From Lachnospiraceae bacterium UBA7086 (lineage in GTDB: Bacteria > Bacillota > Clostridia > Lachnospirales > Lachnospiraceae), in contig DKZA01000039.1 of NCBI GenBank assembly GCA_002492525.1, forward strand, positions 62,001-126,000: a DNA stretch of 64,000 nt, in the 5' to 3' direction. The translations under genes were made by a program, and so were the position numbers. The notes below the pieces were generated by a model. The model did no database searches. It had not been told where the DNA came from and was given only the letters and a program-made list of their open reading frames with translations. Below are positions 61,549 through 64,000 of the stretch, one piece after another. Positions within the stretch are counted from its first letter, which is position 1. Every line of letters starts with the position of its first letter.

Positions 61549-62391
61549 TTAACCCTTAATTCCGGTAGATGCAATTCCCTCCACGTAATATTTCTGAAGG
61601 AAAATAAACATGATCAGCATCGGTATCGCGGAAATTGTCAAGGATGCCATGATAGGCCCGTAGTTGATGGGCTTCGATCCAAAGAAGGTCTGGATTGCAA
61701 GCTGAATCGTCCTCTTCTCTTCTCCCGTCACTACCAGTAACGGCCACATAAAATCATTCCAGTGCGCCACAAAATCAAGAATCAATATGGTAGCATACAC
61801 AGTTCCTGAAATGGGTACCACAACGGTAAAAAAAGTCTTAATCGGCCCGCATCCGTCTATCTTGGCCGCCTCCAACAAGTCATTGGGAACATCCAGGAAA
61901 AACTGCCGGAACATATAAATACTGAAACATTTCGCTATAAACGGAACAATCAACGATGCCCACGTATTAATCCATCCTAAGTCCGCCATTTCTCTGTACA
62001 TGGGAAGCATAATCGCCTCAGCCGGAAATACCATCAGACTGATCACCAGTGTGAGGAGTGCGTTTTTACCTTTAAACTCAAATTTAGCCAGCGCATAACC
62101 GCACAGTGAGTTGACAAACAGATCCAGTACAATAATGATCAGTACATAAAAAAGGCTGTTAAAGATATACTTCCACATATTAATCCGTTCAAACACTTCC
62201 TTATAGTTATTCAGGGAAGCCCCTTTCGGAATAAAGGTCGATAACGAATTCAATTCTTTAAATATTCCCGCCTCGGGTTTCAGAGAAGAAGCTATCATCC
62301 AGATTAAAGGCGATACAAAAATCAACGCGATAATGGTATTGCCCACATAAAATAACAGACTGCCCAGTTGGTTCCTTTGTTTCTGTGTCAT
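61549..62391 (-). CDS. Carbohydrate ABC transporter permease (MsmG/MalG type)
   Basis: A 280-residue permease with six membrane helices and the ATPase-contact (EAA) motif DLLEAAKIDGCGPIKTFFTVVVP. The N-terminal FVSPLIWMIASSLKPEAGIF is typical of MalG/MsmG. It imports oligosaccharides or glycosides with the second permease and binding protein upstream. The ATPase gene is not in the cluster; a shared MsmK-type ATPase elsewhere is usual in Firmicutes. It is the last gene of the operon. Confidence 0.93.
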   Translation of the reverse strand: MTQKQRNQLGSLLFYVGNTIIALIFVSPLIWMIASSLKPEAGIFKELNSLSTFIPKGASLNNYKEVFERINMWKYIFNSLFYVLIIIVLDLFVNSLCGYALAKFEFKGKNALLTLVISLMVFPAEAIMLPMYREMADLGWINTWASLIVPFIAKCFSIYMFRQFFLDVPNDLLEAAKIDGCGPIKTFFTVVVPISGTVYATILILDFVAHWNDFMWPLLVVTGEEKRTIQLAIQTFFGSKPINYGPIMASLTISAIPMLIMFIFLQKYYVEGIASTGIKG

Positions 62392-62405
62392 ATGAATTCT
62401 CCTTT

Positions 62406-63290
62406 CTACTCTGCCTTAATAATCTTTTTCATCCCGATAGACAAGGATATGACGATGACGAAAAATACTGCCGCTACCGCGCAGGCATATCCGAAATTCC
62501 TCTTCTGGAAGCCCTGTTCATACACATAATACACAAGGGTTCTGGTGGAATTCTGCGGGCCGCCCTTAGTCATGACGTAAGGCTGTGTAAACAGCTTCAT
62601 CGCCTGGATTACCGTGATCATAATAACATAAGAAATCACATTCTTAAGACCCGGCAGTGTCACATAGAAGAAACTCTTAATCTTGCCGGCACCGTCGATG
62701 GATGCCGCTTCATACTGATCCTTAGGTATTCCCTGCAGCCCGGCCAAAAAAATCATCATCTGATAACCTGCACCCTGCCATGCCGACATAAAGATAATCG
62801 AGTTCATCGCCGTCTTGGGATCGTTTAAGAATCCGCATGGCTCCATGCCCAGTTTTACCAGAAGTGCATTTAACAATCCGCTGCTTGGATTGGAATTATA
62901 CAAAACCGTCCAGAGAATTGCCACCACTACCATCGAGGTAACCTGCGGGCTGAAATATGCCGCCCTGAAGATGGATACCCCCTTTCTTCTGGAAGAAATC
63001 AGAAGTGCCAGAGCCAGTGCCAGCACCGTCTGAAAGGGCACTACCAGAATCGTAAAATGCAGTGTATTCTTTACCGCGATCCAAAAATCTTTATCCTGAA
63101 ACAGTTCTATAAAATTATTCAATCCACAAAATTTAATCCTGTCCGGACGCATGATATTATAGTCCGTAAAAGCATACCTGACCGTCTGCAGCGCTGGATA
63201 CAAAAGAAACGCCGCCAGCAGTACCACCGCAGGAATGATGAAGATATATGCTGCTTTCCGTTCACTTTTCTTATTTACCGATACTTGCAT
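62406..63290 (-). CDS. Carbohydrate ABC transporter permease (MsmF/MalF type)
   Basis: A 294-residue permease with six membrane helices; EAA motif QYEAASIDGAGKIKSFFYVTLPGL; N-terminal AYIFIIPAVVLLAAFLLYPALQTVRYAFTDY region split by a turn. Partner of the MsmG-type permease 14 bases downstream. GGAGG eight bases before the ATG at 63290 sets the start. Substrate cannot be read from the sequence; the nearby cytosolic glycoside hydrolase is 27 kb away. Confidence 0.93.
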   Translation of the reverse strand: MQVSVNKKSERKAAYIFIIPAVVLLAAFLLYPALQTVRYAFTDYNIMRPDRIKFCGLNNFIELFQDKDFWIAVKNTLHFTILVVPFQTVLALALALLISSRRKGVSIFRAAYFSPQVTSMVVVAILWTVLYNSNPSSGLLNALLVKLGMEPCGFLNDPKTAMNSIIFMSAWQGAGYQMMIFLAGLQGIPKDQYEAASIDGAGKIKSFFYVTLPGLKNVISYVIMITVIQAMKLFTQPYVMTKGGPQNSTRTLVYYVYEQGFQKRNFGYACAVAAVFFVIVISLSIGMKKIIKAE

Positions 63291-63311
63291 GATCAACCCC
63301 TCCTTACCTTC

Positions 63312-64000
63312 TTATTCTGCATAGTATTTGTTGTAGTCTTTATCTGTTGCTGCGGCCGCCGCATCAAGTGCCTCCTTGGCATCTACTCCCGTAAAGATAT
63401 TTAGCATCGCCTCGGAGAATTCCGCCGACAATACACTGTAGGAAGGTGTTCTCGGTCTGGGATGCCCGGTCTCCATAAGCTGCTCCTTAAATAACGAACG
63501 GGGATATTCATTATATTCCGTCAGTACCTCATAACTGGATTTTCTGGTGGGTGGTTTGGAAATCGCCTGCGCATAAGTGGTTACGTTTTCCTCCGAGAAA
63601 AGGAAATTCATCACTTCCTTGACCGCTTCCAGATCCTGCGCATTTTTGGTCACAGACGCAACCCAGTCGCCGGTAGGTGATGTCAATGTTCCTCCGTTAT
63701 CCGCCACCGGAAAATAGGTGACACCCCAGTTTAAATCCGGATAATCATTCTCCAGTGTGGCTACTTCCCAGGAACCGCCCAACATGGTGGCGGCCCGTTC
63801 ATTATGGAACTCTTTCTGGATTGGATCGATATTGGCATATCCGTCCTGAATGAGACTGTTTAAAAACTCTGCCGCCTCTATCCCCTCCGGGCTATTAATA
63901 TATCCATCCGCTTTACTGCCGTCCGCACTCACCAGATCCGTCCCGTTGGATATCCAGAACTGTTCCAGTACGTAAGGAAGTCCTTCTCCTTTATCCATAA
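63312..64000 (-). CDS. Extracellular sugar-binding protein of ABC transporter (C-terminal part)
   Basis: The gene runs off the right edge; 229 codons are visible, ending with KDYNKYYAE. The visible part has the SBP_bac_1 pattern: GYANIDPIQKEFHNERAATMLGGSWEV, LTSPTGDWVASVTKNAQDLEAV and the C-terminal EALDAAAAATDKDYNK (each within one fold segment). It should be a lipoprotein that captures a sugar and delivers it to the two permeases downstream. First visible gene of the operon. Confidence 0.9.
   Translation of the reverse strand, partial: MDKGEGLPYVLEQFWISNGTDLVSADGSKADGYINSPEGIEAAEFLNSLIQDGYANIDPIQKEFHNERAATMLGGSWEVATLENDYPDLNWGVTYFPVADNGGTLTSPTGDWVASVTKNAQDLEAVKEVMNFLFSEENVTTYAQAISKPPTRKSSYEVLTEYNEYPRSLFKEQLMETGHPRPRTPSYSVLSAEFSEAMLNIFTGVDAKEALDAAAAATDKDYNKYYAE

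Noticed and set aside
1..64000. CRISPR arrays, tRNA or rRNA genes, prophage
   Set aside because: No regularly spaced repeats, no tRNA-like cloverleaf in the gaps, and no phage structural genes were seen.

Overview
This window looks like a chromosomal segment of an anaerobic, spore-forming, motile Firmicute of the class Clostridia, most likely a Lachnospiraceae. The evidence is pyruvate formate-lyase with its activase, the [FeFe]-hydrogenase maturases HydE/F/G, spore-cortex type hydrolases, rod and flagellar basal-body genes, a two-gene c-di-AMP synthesis module and low-to-moderate G+C with strong AGGAGG ribosome sites. Most genes lie on the minus strand. No tRNA, rRNA, CRISPR array or complete insertion sequence was seen.

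Layout. 1-6.2 kb: the edge of an ATP synthase operon (atpI/atpZ), a DUF402 phosphatase-like gene, and a minus-strand group with a coiled-coil/SleB hydrolase, rpiB, the tRNA threonylcarbamoyl gene sua5, cwlD and a GH18 hydrolase. 6.2-12.1 kb: mecA, a DUF1858 protein, then a fermentative locus in which pyruvate formate-lyase is split. A 679-residue catalytic core and an 80-residue glycyl-radical domain are separate genes. Between them is a 66-residue protein that resembles the start of the radical domain but ends in a three-cysteine tail instead of the radical glycine loop. pflA and a ferredoxin follow. This is the most unusual system in the window. 12.1-24.9 kb: merR, dnaB-rplI-gdpP, rpsF-ssb-rpsR, DUF951, a sirtuin, leuA, HPr, and glmM-cdaR-cdaA, so both synthesis and breakdown of c-di-AMP are encoded here. 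24.9-33.2 kb: two unknown membrane proteins, a YvyF-like protein, comFC, recD2, and a flgJ-like/flhP/flhO/mbl set.

33.4-38.3 kb: a PAP2 phosphatase, a glycoside hydrolase, an ABC-class ATPase and an AT-rich PBECR4-like gene, with hairpin-forming elements in the gaps. 38.3-38.5 kb: a structured, apparently free-standing RNA of about 200 nt with promoter, pseudoknot potential and terminator. 38.6-43.6 kb: uvrB-uvrA with a LexA box. 43.7-47.3 kb: a small accessory island with a HigBA-type toxin-antitoxin pair under a 44-bp palindrome, decayed gene fragments, and a FIST sensor plus soluble chemoreceptor pair. 47.3-56.3 kb: manC-like, S41 protease, an M23 hydrolase next to ftsEX, a PucR/CdaR-type regulator, yjfB, a CPBP protease and cvfB. 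56.4-61.3 kb: acyl-ACP thioesterase, hydF, hydG, hydE and a TM1266-type protein. 61.5-64 kb: two permeases and a truncated binding protein of a sugar ABC importer.

How parts fit: PFL, ferredoxin and hydrogenase maturation belong to mixed-acid/hydrogen fermentation. FtsEX plus the M23 hydrolase is a division-coupled wall-splitting machine, and its coiled-coil module recurs on the SleB-type hydrolase at the left end. Mbl sits with FlhO/FlhP as in Bacillus subtilis. All assignments come from reading the sequence; no database search was run.
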